From Rhodobium gokarnense (lineage in GTDB: Bacteria; Pseudomonadota; Alphaproteobacteria; Rhizobiales; Rhodobiaceae): DNA of 64,000 nt. The first letter of the stretch is position 1. Each line of letters begins with the position of its first letter. The stretch is from positions 148,587 to 212,586 of the forward strand of contig NZ_JAOQNS010000009.1 in assembly GCF_025961475.1 (NCBI RefSeq), in the 5' to 3' direction. This document shows positions 51,032 to 59,375 of the stretch, piece after piece. Both the position numbers and the translations under genes were made by a program. The notes under the pieces were generated by a model, which was not told where the DNA came from, did not search any database, and saw only the letters and a program-made list of their open reading frames with translations.

Positions 51032-51892
51032 ATGATCCTGCAAGAAACCTTCACCCTCGCCAATGGCGTCAAGATCCCCAAGCTCGGGCTCGGCACCTGG
51101 ATGATCGACGACGGCGCGGTTGCCGACGCCGTCCGCACCGCCGTCGACCTCGGCTATCGCCACATCGACACGGCCCAGGCCTATGCCAATGAGCGCGGCG
51201 TCGGCGACGGCATCCGCAATTGCGGCGTCGCCCGCGACGAGCTGTTCGTGACGACCAAGCTGGCCGCCGAGATCAAGGACTATGAGGGCGCCAAGGCCGC
51301 GATCGACGGCTCGCTGAAGACCCTCGGCCTCGACCGCATCGACCTGATGATCATCCATAGCCCCAAGCCCTGGGCCGAATTCCACGGCGACGATCACCAT
51401 TTCGCCGGCAACCTTGAAGCCTGGCGGGCGCTGGAAGAGGCGTATGAGGCCGGCAAGCTCAGCGCCATCGGCGTGTCGAACTTCCAGAAGGAGGATCTCG
51501 ACAACATCCTCGACAACGGCTCGGTCAAGCCGATGGTCGACCAGATCCTCGCCCATGTCAGCAACACGCCGTTCGACCTGATCGACTACGCCAGCGGCAA
51601 GGACGTCCTCATCGAGGCCTATTCGCCGATCGGCCACGGCAAGATCCTGAACAATGCCGAGATCGCCGCGCTCGCCGAAAAATACGGCGTCAGCGTCCCG
51701 CAGCTCTGCATCCGCTACGTCCTCCAGCTCGGCCTCGTCGCCCTGCCGAAGACGGCGAACCCGGAGCACATGAAGACCAACGCCGCCGTCGATTTCGAGA
51801 TCTCCGGCGCCGACATGGAAACGCTGAAGAATGCCGAGCCGATCAAGGATTACGGCGATGCCAGCGTCTTCCCGGTCTATGGCAAGGTGTAA
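51032..51892 (+). CDS. Aldo/keto reductase, 2,5-diketogluconate reductase-like
   Basis: The 286-residue NADPH-dependent reductase shows the full catalytic set: Asp and Tyr in YRHIDTAQAYANERGVG, Lys in LFVTTKLAAEI and His in IDLMIIHSPKPW. SNFQKEDLDNI, SPIGHGKILNN and ALPKTANPEHMKTNAAV follow the AKR5/AKR3 pattern. Start MILQETFTLANGVKIPKLGL. It is a single gene, ended by a 28-base palindrome shared with the convergent phosphodiesterase gene. Likely reduces small aldehydes or ketoses; the natural substrate is not evident. Confidence 0.9.
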   Translation: MILQETFTLANGVKIPKLGLGTWMIDDGAVADAVRTAVDLGYRHIDTAQAYANERGVGDGIRNCGVARDELFVTTKLAAEIKDYEGAKAAIDGSLKTLGLDRIDLMIIHSPKPWAEFHGDDHHFAGNLEAWRALEEAYEAGKLSAIGVSNFQKEDLDNILDNGSVKPMVDQILAHVSNTPFDLIDYASGKDVLIEAYSPIGHGKILNNAEIAALAEKYGVSVPQLCIRYVLQLGLVALPKTANPEHMKTNAAVDFEISGADMETLKNAEPIKDYGDASVFPVYGKV

Positions 51893-51908
51893 GGCAACGG
51901 CACCCTCC

Positions 51909-51936
51909 GATCGCTGGCGGTCGACCGCCAGCGATC
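51909..51936. terminator. 28-base perfect palindrome between convergent genes
   Basis: Arms GATCGCTGGCGGTC and its reverse complement touch without a spacer. It lies 16 bases after the aldo/keto reductase stop and 37 before the phosphodiesterase end. Probably a factor-assisted bidirectional terminator stem; there is no U-run. Confidence 0.5.
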
Positions 51937-51973
51937 ACACCCGCGTCCCGGAGCGTTCTTCCGGTCACTCTCC

Positions 51974-52804
51974 TCACCGCACCATCGTCGCGCGGTCCCA
52001 GCTCGCATAGTCGGGCGCGTTCTCGGCCCACAGTTCCCCGTCATAGCCGAATTCGACCATGTGCACGGTGACGTAGTCGTCGGCGACGAAGGCGACGCCA
52101 TAGGCCGGCGGCAGGTCCGAACCGGTCAGCAAGCTCATTTCCGCAAAATTCGCAAAGCCGGCGTGGTTGGTGCCGCGCAGGCTCGTCACCGGCACGCCGC
52201 CGGCCGAGCCGGCCATCGGCAGGTGGCAATGGCCGTGGAAAACGTGGCGGACCTTGTCCCGGTGGCGGGCGACGATCCGCCGGAACGCGACATCGTCCTT
52301 GAGGCGGATCTCGTCGAGCGGCGCGACGTGGGTCGGCACCGGATTGTGGTGCATGAAGAGGAACACCGGCCGCTCGCTCGCCGCCAGTTGCTCTTCCAGC
52401 CAGGCCTGCCGGGCCGCGCAGTAATGGCCCTCATGGGTCTGAGGTCCCCAGGTGTCCAGGAAGAGGCAGCGCCCGGCCGAGGTCTCGCGGACGGTCTGAA
52501 CGAATCCCCCCTCACCGGCATATTCCGGAAACACCTCAAGGAAGGTCGGCCGGTCGTCGTGGTTGCCGATGCACAGCGCCACGGGCATCGGGATGCCCTC
52601 GATCAGCTCCCGCAGGCGCTCATAGTCCGCGCGGTCGCCCCAGTCGGAGAGGTCGCCGGTGATCGCCATCAGTTCCGCATCCGGATGATGCGCCAGCGCG
52701 TGGTCGACCGCGGCCTGGAAATTGGCGTTGGGATCGCGGCCGGCAATGGTCTGGCCCGGCGTGGTGAGGTGGATGTCGGTGAGGTGCAGCAGCTTCATCG
52801 GCAT
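51974..52804 (-). CDS. Calcineurin-like phosphodiesterase, GpdQ/CpdA type
   Basis: The 276-residue binuclear metallophosphoesterase has all motifs: LLHLTDIHL (DxH), ITGDLSDWGDR (GD), CIGNHDDRP (GNHD), FLFMHHNPVP and HVFHGHCHLP (GHxH). It most resembles GpdQ glycerophosphodiesterase and cyclic-nucleotide phosphodiesterase CpdA. It lies 166 bases downstream of the binding-protein gene of a Ugp-like ABC importer in the same orientation. A role in hydrolysing an imported glycerophosphodiester is therefore a fair inference. Start ATG at 52804, with AAGGA upstream. Confidence 0.87.
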   Translation of the reverse strand: MPMKLLHLTDIHLTTPGQTIAGRDPNANFQAAVDHALAHHPDAELMAITGDLSDWGDRADYERLRELIEGIPMPVALCIGNHDDRPTFLEVFPEYAGEGGFVQTVRETSAGRCLFLDTWGPQTHEGHYCAARQAWLEEQLAASERPVFLFMHHNPVPTHVAPLDEIRLKDDVAFRRIVARHRDKVRHVFHGHCHLPMAGSAGGVPVTSLRGTNHAGFANFAEMSLLTGSDLPPAYGVAFVADDYVTVHMVEFGYDGELWAENAPDYASWDRATMVR

Positions 52805-52907
52805 GTCGGAAACGCATTCCTTGTCGTGCGGGCGGCGGCCCGCCGGTCAATCGGCGGTCGGAGGATCGGGGAAAGGCAAACGGGCAGGCGCGGACGCGTC
52901 GGCGTAG

Positions 52908-52933
52908 GGGGCCGGCACGATCTAGCCGGCCCC
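52908..52933 (-). terminator. Hairpin after the Ugp-like binding-protein gene
   Basis: Perfect 9-base arms GGGGCCGGC and GCCGGCCCC with an 8-base loop, between the SBP stop and the phosphodiesterase start. It may separate the two or lower expression of the downstream gene. Confidence 0.45.
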
Positions 52934-52970
52934 TGTCGCCTGTCTTGCGGACGCCCGCTGCGGGCGCGGC

Positions 52971-54230
52971 CTACTTCTTCGGCAGCAGGTCCGAGACTTC
53001 CTCGACCATTTCTTCCTGCAGCTCCTGCATGTCATCGTTCTCGCCGGTGACGATGCCCTCGATGCCGTCATAGATGACCTGGGTGATGGCAAGGCCGTTG
53101 TCGCCCGGATAGGCGATCCAGTCCTTCAACAGGTCGGCCTGGCGCACCGCGGTCTCCTTGCTGGGGTTCTTCTTGTAGAAGTCGGCAAGGAGATCGTTGG
53201 CGGCCTTGTTCGGCGGCATGTAGCCGGTGGTCTCGGCAACGACCGAGGCGCCGACGCCGGAGGTGATGAACTTCAGGAACGTCCAGGCCGCGTGCAGCCG
53301 GGCGGGATCTTCGGAGGTGGAAACCAGCATCGCCGCGTTGCCGCCCGCCGGCAGGCCCTTCGGCGGCGCGCCGATGCCCGGGAACTCGTGGGTGACGAGG
53401 GGGAAATCGCCCTTCGTGCGCTCGATCGCGCCGACCGAGGAGGTCGACCAGTAATACATGGCGATCTCGCCGGCGGCGAAGGGCAGGCCGGCCTCGGTGC
53501 CCGACAGGTTCTTCATGTGGCACTCGCGGAACAGCTTGTGCATGGTCTTGAATGCGGTCAGGCCGGCCTCGCCGTCGAAGTTGACGCGGCCGTCGGCGGT
53601 CAGGATCGGCTCGCCCTGGGACCACATCAGCGCCTGCAGGAACCAGTTGCCGGTGATGCTCCAGCCCCAGAACAGCGGGTTCTCGATGCCGATCTCGTGG
53701 AATTTCTTGCAGTTGTCGGTGACCTCGTCCCAGGTCTTGGGCAACTGCGAGGCCTCGGTGATGCCGATCTTGGCCATCAGGTCCATGTTGTAGTAGCCGA
53801 CCGGCAGCGACACGGCGAAGGGCAGGCCGTAAACCGCGCCGTCGAAGGTGCCGAGGTCGAGCATCGCCTTGTGGTAGCCGTCCCTGGCGAAGTCGGCTTC
53901 CTTGGCGATGAACGGCTCGAGCGAGCGGGCGATGCCCTTTTCGACGAGGATCGCCTGGCGGTTGAGGCCCTGCATGGTGACGTCCGGCAGGGTGCCGGCG
54001 ACGGCCTCGCGCAGGATCGTGTTGGTACCGTCCTCGTAGTCGTCGTAGGTTGCCCGGAATTTCACCTCGATGTTAGGGTATTGTTCGTTGAACATCGGCA
54101 TGATCTTCTCGAACGTCACATCGAACAGGGCCGAATACGGGTAGCCCACTTCGATGGTGACCTTGTCCTGCGCAAGCGCGGTCGAGGACAGGGCGGCTGC
54201 AAGGATTGCAGCGATCGTCAAACGCTTCAT
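52971..54230 (-). CDS. Ugp-like ABC importer periplasmic binding protein, family 1
   Basis: The 419-residue exported protein has a signal peptide (LTIAAILAAALSSTALAQDK). The SBP_bac_1 fold follows: IEVGYPYSALFDVTFEKIMP, MFNEQYPNIEVKFRATYDDY and LPDVTMQGLNRQAILVEKGI. It resembles UgpB-type binding proteins for glycerol-3-phosphate or glycerophosphodiesters. Together with the neighbouring ATPase, two permeases and a phosphodiesterase, this points to a phosphodiester substrate, though sugars cannot be excluded. ATG 54230 has GGAG upstream. It is the fourth gene of the ATPase-permease-permease-SBP operon. Confidence 0.9.
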   Translation of the reverse strand: MKRLTIAAILAAALSSTALAQDKVTIEVGYPYSALFDVTFEKIMPMFNEQYPNIEVKFRATYDDYEDGTNTILREAVAGTLPDVTMQGLNRQAILVEKGIARSLEPFIAKEADFARDGYHKAMLDLGTFDGAVYGLPFAVSLPVGYYNMDLMAKIGITEASQLPKTWDEVTDNCKKFHEIGIENPLFWGWSITGNWFLQALMWSQGEPILTADGRVNFDGEAGLTAFKTMHKLFRECHMKNLSGTEAGLPFAAGEIAMYYWSTSSVGAIERTKGDFPLVTHEFPGIGAPPKGLPAGGNAAMLVSTSEDPARLHAAWTFLKFITSGVGASVVAETTGYMPPNKAANDLLADFYKKNPSKETAVRQADLLKDWIAYPGDNGLAITQVIYDGIEGIVTGENDDMQELQEEMVEEVSDLLPKK

Positions 54231-54337
54231 GTGTTGCTCCTTCGCTGTAAAGAGACCCTGATTGGCTTGCCGGCGGTCAGGGTCTCGCCGTTCAGCCGCC
54301 ATCGGCGGCCGATTGTTGTGCGACCGGGCGGGGCGCG

Positions 54338-55228
54338 TCATTTCATGCCGGTCAGGGTGATGCCTTCGATGAACCGCCGCTGGGCGATCAGGAACGCCAC
54401 CACCAGCGGCGTGACGATCACCGTGGCGATCGCCATCATCGGACCGTAGTCGTTGCCGTCGAGATCGCCCCGGAAGTCCCTGAGCCCGAGCGGCGGGGTG
54501 AACAGGTCCTGGTTTCCGGTGATGACGACGCGCGGCCAGAAATAGTCGTTCCAGTGCGCGACGACGGAGAAGATGGCGAAGGCCAGTAGCGCCGGGACGG
54601 CCGTCGGCAGCATCACCCGCCAGACGATCGAGAACTCGCTCATGCCGTCCATCCGCGCAGCATCGATCAGCTCGTCCGGGACCGTCATGAAGAACTGGCG
54701 CATCAGGAAGATGCCGAAGACCGAGATCGTCCACGGCACGATGAGGGCGGCGTAGGAATTGATGAGGCCGACCTTCGACAGCATGATGTAAAGCGGCAGC
54801 GCGATCGCGTGGACCGGGATCAACAGGCAGAACAGCACCAGCGAGAACACCACGTCGCGGCCGTAGAAGGTCAGCTTCGACAGCGCGTAGGCGCAGGGCA
54901 GGGCGACGACGACCTGGATCAGGAAGATCGAGACGGTGACGACGACGCCGTTGAGGAGGTAGCGGAGGAGCGGTGCCTTGGAGAACGCGGTGACGTAGTT
55001 GTAGACGGCCGGACGCACCTTGCAGGCGGTCTCCGGATTGCCGAGCTTGACGCAGTACTCGTCGACGAAGGGCTGTTGGCTGCCGGCGAAACCGCCCGAC
55101 CCGGTCTGGATCTCCGACGGACTTTTCAGCGAATAGCTGACCATCATGTAGAACGGCGCGATGACGATCACGACGCCGATCAGAAGCACAATGTGCTTGA
55201 AGGTTTCCCCGACCCCGGACCGCATCAT
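54338..55228 (-). CDS. Ugp-like ABC importer permease, UgpE/MalG type
   Basis: The 296-residue permease has about six spans, beginning HIVLLIGVVIVIAPFYMMVS. A large periplasmic loop contains two cysteines (DEYCVKLGNPETACKV) that could form a disulfide. The EAA coupling motif is ELIDAARMDGMSEFSIVWRV, and the protein ends RRFIEGITLTGMK, as in the MalG class. It overlaps the upstream permease stop by four bases (ATGA) and lies 107 bases before the SBP gene. Part of the heterodimeric channel. Confidence 0.9.
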   Translation of the reverse strand: MMRSGVGETFKHIVLLIGVVIVIAPFYMMVSYSLKSPSEIQTGSGGFAGSQQPFVDEYCVKLGNPETACKVRPAVYNYVTAFSKAPLLRYLLNGVVVTVSIFLIQVVVALPCAYALSKLTFYGRDVVFSLVLFCLLIPVHAIALPLYIMLSKVGLINSYAALIVPWTISVFGIFLMRQFFMTVPDELIDAARMDGMSEFSIVWRVMLPTAVPALLAFAIFSVVAHWNDYFWPRVVITGNQDLFTPPLGLRDFRGDLDGNDYGPMMAIATVIVTPLVVAFLIAQRRFIEGITLTGMK

Positions 55229-56184
55229 GAGTAGTGCACCCGCTTTTCGACGTAGTGTCGCTGGATCAGCGTCACGACCATGACGAAGATGAGGAACACC
55301 ACCGTGATCGCCGCGCCGATGCCGATGAGGTTCTGCCGGATCGCCTTTTCGTAGATCGCGTACATCATCACATAGGTGGACTTGGACGGGCCGCCCGCGG
55401 TCAGCGCCTCGACGGAATCGAAGACCTGGAACGAGCGGATCGTGGTGATGGTGACGACGAAGACGGTGGTCGGGCCGAGCAGCGGCCAGGTGACCAGCCG
55501 GAACCGGTCCCAGGCCGAGGACGCGCCGTCCATCTCGGCCGCGTGGTAGAGCTCGCGCGGGATCGCGGTCAGCCCGGCGAGGTAGAGCACCATGTTGAAG
55601 CCGAAGGCCTGCCAGACGCCGATGAAGCACAGCGTCCACAGCGCATAGGCGCGGTCGCCCAGCCAGAGCGGAAAGCCGGTGGCGCAGGCATTGCCGTACC
55701 ACGTCGTCGCCGGGTCGATGCCGAGGAAGGCGCCGGTGAGGAGGCCATGCCAGAACGGGCTGCCGCAGCCGGCCGACAGCAGTGCGTTGATCGAGCCGAT
55801 GGTCGGGTTCAGCATGAATTCCCAGACGATCGCCATCGCCAGCAGTGCCGCCATGGTCGGCAGGAAGAACACGGCCTTATAAAAATCCTGGGCAAAGCGC
55901 AGCGAGGAAATCAGCAGCGCCGCGCCGAGGCCGATGGAGGCCGGCACCACGACGCCCGCATAGAGGAGAGACGAGGCGATCATCTTGCCGTAGGTGCGGC
56001 GGCTGAAGATGTCCTCGTAATTGTCGATGCCGACGAAGGAAAAGTCCGCATTGCCGAGGCTGTAGTCGGTGAACGACAGGAGGACGGCAATCGCCACCGG
56101 CACCAGCAGGATGACCACCATCAGCGCCACCGCCGGGGCGACGAAGAGATAGGGGACCGTTCTTGCGTGCGCCCCGGCCGTCAT
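55225..56184 (-). CDS. Ugp-like ABC importer permease, UgpA/MalF type
   Basis: The 319-residue permease starts MTAGAHARTVPYLFVAPAVA. It has six or more spans, a long loop with TGAFLGIDPATTWYGNACAT, and the EAA motif ELYHAAEMDGASSAWDRFRL, typical of UgpA/MalF. Its ATG at 56184 overlaps the ATPase stop, and its own stop overlaps the next permease start, so the three are tightly coupled. Periplasmic cysteines near CGSPFWHG and GNACATG are unusual for the family and may form a disulfide. Confidence 0.9.
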   Translation of the reverse strand: MTAGAHARTVPYLFVAPAVALMVVILLVPVAIAVLLSFTDYSLGNADFSFVGIDNYEDIFSRRTYGKMIASSLLYAGVVVPASIGLGAALLISSLRFAQDFYKAVFFLPTMAALLAMAIVWEFMLNPTIGSINALLSAGCGSPFWHGLLTGAFLGIDPATTWYGNACATGFPLWLGDRAYALWTLCFIGVWQAFGFNMVLYLAGLTAIPRELYHAAEMDGASSAWDRFRLVTWPLLGPTTVFVVTITTIRSFQVFDSVEALTAGGPSKSTYVMMYAIYEKAIRQNLIGIGAAITVVFLIFVMVVTLIQRHYVEKRVHYS

Positions 56185-57374
56185 TGCGCGGCCCCGGCCG
56201 GCGCGAGAGATATGTCCGCGGCCGCAAAACCGCGCGGCTCGTCGCTGGCGTAGATGCGGCGGTTGTCGCTGCTGAACACCACCGCCCGGTCCTCTTCCGA
56301 CCAGATCTCCGCCGCGCCCTGCAGCGGCAGGGCCTGCGCCGTGTGCGGCTCGGTGCGCACGATCATGGTGTGGTCCGTGTCGCCGACATTGGCGTGGATG
56401 TAGAAGTCGGAGCCGAGGTTCTCCTTGTGCCGGACGGTGACCTTGATGGCGCGCCCGTTCGGGGCCTTTGGCGCGATCGCCAGGTGCTCCGGCCGCAGCC
56501 CGACGGTGACCGTTTGCGGCGGCCCGTCGAAGGCGCGCGCGAAGGTGTAGCCGCCGACCGTGGAGACGGCGCCGCCGCTGCCGAGCGCACCGGGCAGCGT
56601 GTTCATCTTCGGCGAGCCGATGAACTGGGCGACCCGGAGGTCCGCCGGGTCGTGATAGACCTCGTCGGGCGAGGCGAACTGCAGCACCTCGCCGTCCATC
56701 ATCACCGCGATGCGGTCCGACATGGTCAGCGCCTCGGCCTGGTCGTGGGTGACGTAGACGAAGGTGGTGGCAAGGTCCCGGTGCAGTTCGGCGATCTCCG
56801 CGCGCATATGGACGCGCAGCGCGGCGTCGAGGTTCGACAGCGGCTCGTCCATCAGGAAGGCGACGGGCTTTCGGACCATCGCCCGGCCGACCGCCACGCG
56901 CTGGCGCTGGCCGCCGGAAAGCTGGCCGGGCTTGCGCGCCAAAAGGTCGCCGATCTTCAGCGTCTCGGTGGTCTCCTCGACGAGGGCGCGGATGCGGCGC
57001 ATCTTCTGCCGGCGGCTCGGCATCAAATGGCCGAGGCCGGGCATCAGTTCCAGCCGGGTCAGGCGGCGCAGCTTCAGCGGCACCATCAGGTTTTCCTCGA
57101 CCGTCAGATGCGGATAGAGCGCATAGGACTGGAACACCATGGCCAGGTCGCGCCGGCTCGGCCGGATGTGGTTGACCACGCGCCCGCCGATGGCGACGTC
57201 GCCGCTGTCCTGGGGCTCCAGGCCGGCGAGGATCTTCAAGAGAGTAGACTTGCCGCAGCCGGACGGGCCGACGAGCGACACGAACTCGCCGTCGGCGATG
57301 TCGAGCGAGACGCCCTTCAGGACCTCGGTGGTGCCAAAACTCTTGCGGATATTGTGAAGGGTGACGGTTGCCAT
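56181..57374 (-). CDS. Ugp-like ABC importer ATPase, UgpC/MalK type
   Basis: The 397-residue ATPase has Walker A GPSGCGKSTLLKILAG, signature LSGGQRQRVAVGRAMV, Walker B VAFLMDEPLSNLDAAL and an H-loop THDQAEALTMSDR. A C-terminal OB-type regulatory domain follows (TVTVGLRPEHLAIAPK) as in MalK/UgpC. A 30-residue insertion between Walker A and the signature (LTRLELMPGLGHLMPSRRQK) is longer than usual. It is the first gene of the importer operon and is divergent from a LysR gene. Confidence 0.92.
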   Translation of the reverse strand: MATVTLHNIRKSFGTTEVLKGVSLDIADGEFVSLVGPSGCGKSTLLKILAGLEPQDSGDVAIGGRVVNHIRPSRRDLAMVFQSYALYPHLTVEENLMVPLKLRRLTRLELMPGLGHLMPSRRQKMRRIRALVEETTETLKIGDLLARKPGQLSGGQRQRVAVGRAMVRKPVAFLMDEPLSNLDAALRVHMRAEIAELHRDLATTFVYVTHDQAEALTMSDRIAVMMDGEVLQFASPDEVYHDPADLRVAQFIGSPKMNTLPGALGSGGAVSTVGGYTFARAFDGPPQTVTVGLRPEHLAIAPKAPNGRAIKVTVRHKENLGSDFYIHANVGDTDHTMIVRTEPHTAQALPLQGAAEIWSEEDRAVVFSSDNRRIYASDEPRGFAAADISLAPAGAAQ

Positions 57375-57450
57375 GCTGCCCCATCCGTTGTCGCCGGTGC
57401 TGCGATCGCGGCTGTGGTAGCAAGTACGATTGACATTCCTGTGAAGTGTT

Positions 57451-57465
57451 ATTAGCGGAGCTAAT
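57451..57465. promoter_or_regulatory. LysR-type dyad ATTAGC-GGA-GCTAAT between ugpC-like and lysR
   Basis: Perfect 6-base arms with internal T-N11-A spacing, in the divergent gap between the importer operon and lysR (57552). TTGACA at 57430-57435 lies just to the left and could serve as a -35 element for lysR. Confidence 0.5.
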
Positions 57466-57551
57466 GGCCAGCCGGACCCCCGCTTGTCCGCCGGCGGCGG
57501 TCTCTGCTTGCCAGGGCCGGGTCACCCGAGCACAAGCCCTTGGAGGACATC

Positions 57552-58430
57552 GTGAAAGTGAGTTCGCCGCAGATCGCCGCCTTCACCCATGCGGCCCGCG
57601 AACGCAGCTTCTCCAAAGCCGCCGAGGTGCTTGGCATCACCCAATCGGCGGTGACCCAGCACGTCGCCAGGCTCGAGCGGCAGATGGGAACGCAGCTTTT
57701 CCTGCGCACGCGGGGCGGCCTGGAGTTGACCAAGCCGGCGCTGGAACTGTTCGCCCTGTCGGACCGCATGCGCACCGCCGAGCAGCTCATCGCGGAAAAG
57801 ATCGCCGCCTACGGCACCCTGTCCGCCGGCCATCTCGACGTCGTCGCCAACGCGCCGCGGCCGGCGCTGCCGCTGATCCGCAGCTATTGCCGGCGCTTCC
57901 CCGACGTCAAGCTGACCTTCACGCTGGCGAGCTGGACGCTGGCGATGGACAAGCTGCGCAAGCGCGAGATCGACGTCGCAGTCATCACCGAGCCGGACCT
58001 GACCGACGACCTCGTCGCGGTCGAGCTGGCGCGGGTCCGCTACATGGCCTATATGCGCGCCGACCATCCGCTCGCCGGGCGTCCCGAAATCTCGCTGCGC
58101 GAGCTGGAGAACGAACCGCTGGTGCTGCCGGAAGCCGGTTCGCTGACCCGGCGCATCGTCGGCGAATGCCTTGCCGCGCACGGGCTGCAGCTCCGGCGCA
58201 TGATCGAGATGACGACCTTTCCGGTGGTCAAGGAGGCGATCCTGCACGGCATCGGCGTCGGCATCCTCCTGGAGGAGAGCTTCTATCCGTCCGGCCAGCT
58301 CGTGATGCGCCCGATCCGCGAGCTGCCGGAGAGCTACCGGACCTGCCTCGTCGCCGCCGCCGACCGCAGCGAATTGCGGACCGTGCGCGAATTCATCGAC
58401 ATCGCCGAGGAAGCGCGGCCCGGGGAATAA
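57552..58430 (+). CDS. LysR-family transcriptional regulator of the Ugp-like importer
   Basis: The 292-residue LysR protein has its winged helix at 5-62 (RSFSKAAEVLGITQSAVTQH, VARLERQMGTQLFLRTRGGL) and a sensor domain beginning AGHLDVVANAPRPALPLIRS. The start is GTG at 57552 with GGAGG five bases upstream; an in-frame TTG at 57540 has no ribosome site. It is divergent from the importer operon, the usual LysR layout, with a candidate operator between. Family certain, target inferred. Confidence 0.9.
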   Translation: MKVSSPQIAAFTHAARERSFSKAAEVLGITQSAVTQHVARLERQMGTQLFLRTRGGLELTKPALELFALSDRMRTAEQLIAEKIAAYGTLSAGHLDVVANAPRPALPLIRSYCRRFPDVKLTFTLASWTLAMDKLRKREIDVAVITEPDLTDDLVAVELARVRYMAYMRADHPLAGRPEISLRELENEPLVLPEAGSLTRRIVGECLAAHGLQLRRMIEMTTFPVVKEAILHGIGVGILLEESFYPSGQLVMRPIRELPESYRTCLVAAADRSELRTVREFIDIAEEARPGE

Positions 58431-58586
58431 TCGGCGCGGAGCGGGCAAGCGGTCGCGGACCGGCCCGTTTCGCGGGGCCGATCCCGGCCGAGGTCTGCGC
58501 TCGGCGTCCTCCGCTTGCTCCCGTCGCGCCGCCTGTCCTGCCCCTCCGGCACACGCGGAGGGCGATCCGTCGCAGTGACAAACCCC

Positions 58587-58611
58587 AACTTGTCTGATGA
58601 GTAGACAAGTT
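58587..58611. promoter_or_regulatory. GntR operator AACTTGTCT-N7-AGACAAGTT
   Basis: Perfect 9-base arms with a 7-base spacer, 47 bases before the GntR/FCD start. The TTGTCT...AGACAA type fits FadR/UxuR-family operators. Autoregulation and control of the downstream MBL/TRAP genes are likely. Confidence 0.65.
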
Positions 58612-58657
58612 AACAAGAAAATCTTCACCGTGCTTGAAGCCTGGGAGGGGCGACGGC

Positions 58658-59353
58658 ATGGACCGGGTCATCAGAGTCAGGCTATCCCAAAGCGCCGTCG
58701 ACGCTATCAAGCAGATGATTGCGGATGACGGCTTTGCGCCGGGTGACAAGTTCTATTCGGAAAACGACCTCAAGACCCGTCTCGGGGTCAGCCGGTCGTC
58801 CGTTCGCGAAGCCGTCCGCATTCTGGAAGCCCAGGGCCAGCTTTCGGTCAAGCACGGCAAGGGCATCTTCATCACCGACAATGAGAGCCAGTCCTTCGAC
58901 GCCTTCGTCGAGTGGCTGAAGACCAACGAGGTCTCGCTGCGCGAGAACTTCGAGGTCCGCCTGATGATCGAGCCCCAGGTCGCGCGGCTGTCGGCGATCA
59001 ATGCGACGCCCGAGGACATCGCGCAGCTCTCCGCCGCCCATGAGCAATTGCTGTGCACGGCGAATGCGGGAAATGCGGCCGAGACGATCGTCCACGACCG
59101 CGAGTTCCATCGACTGCTCAGCCAGGCGACCCGCAACAAGGTGCTGTTCGCCCTCGTCCGCTCGCTGGTGCGCTCGCAGATCGACGGCTGGATTTCCAGC
59201 CTGCACATACCGAACCGTCTTCAAAAAACCATGGTCGAGCACAGCCGCATACTTGACGCCGTCAAGGACCGCGATGGCGAGAAGGCCATGCTGGAGATGA
59301 CGGCCCATCTCAACAACGCATTGGAGGACGTCATCGCTTCGTCGAAGCGGTGA
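58658..59353 (+). CDS. GntR-family regulator with FCD domain
   Basis: The 231-residue FadR-subfamily regulator has a wHTH (YSENDLKTRLGVSRSSVREA, QLSVKHGKGIFITDNES) and a C-terminal all-helical FCD domain with metal-binding residues (NFEVRLMIEPQVARLSA; HDREFHRLL; MVEHSRILDAVKDRDGEKAM). It binds small organic acids or sugar acids. The start at 58658 has GGGAGGGG upstream. It precedes an MBL-fold protein and TRAP importer, suggesting control of carboxylate uptake. A strong operator lies just upstream. Confidence 0.9.
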   Translation: MDRVIRVRLSQSAVDAIKQMIADDGFAPGDKFYSENDLKTRLGVSRSSVREAVRILEAQGQLSVKHGKGIFITDNESQSFDAFVEWLKTNEVSLRENFEVRLMIEPQVARLSAINATPEDIAQLSAAHEQLLCTANAGNAAETIVHDREFHRLLSQATRNKVLFALVRSLVRSQIDGWISSLHIPNRLQKTMVEHSRILDAVKDRDGEKAMLEMTAHLNNALEDVIASSKR

Positions 59354-59375
59354 CCCGTCCGGCTTGGAGGATTGC

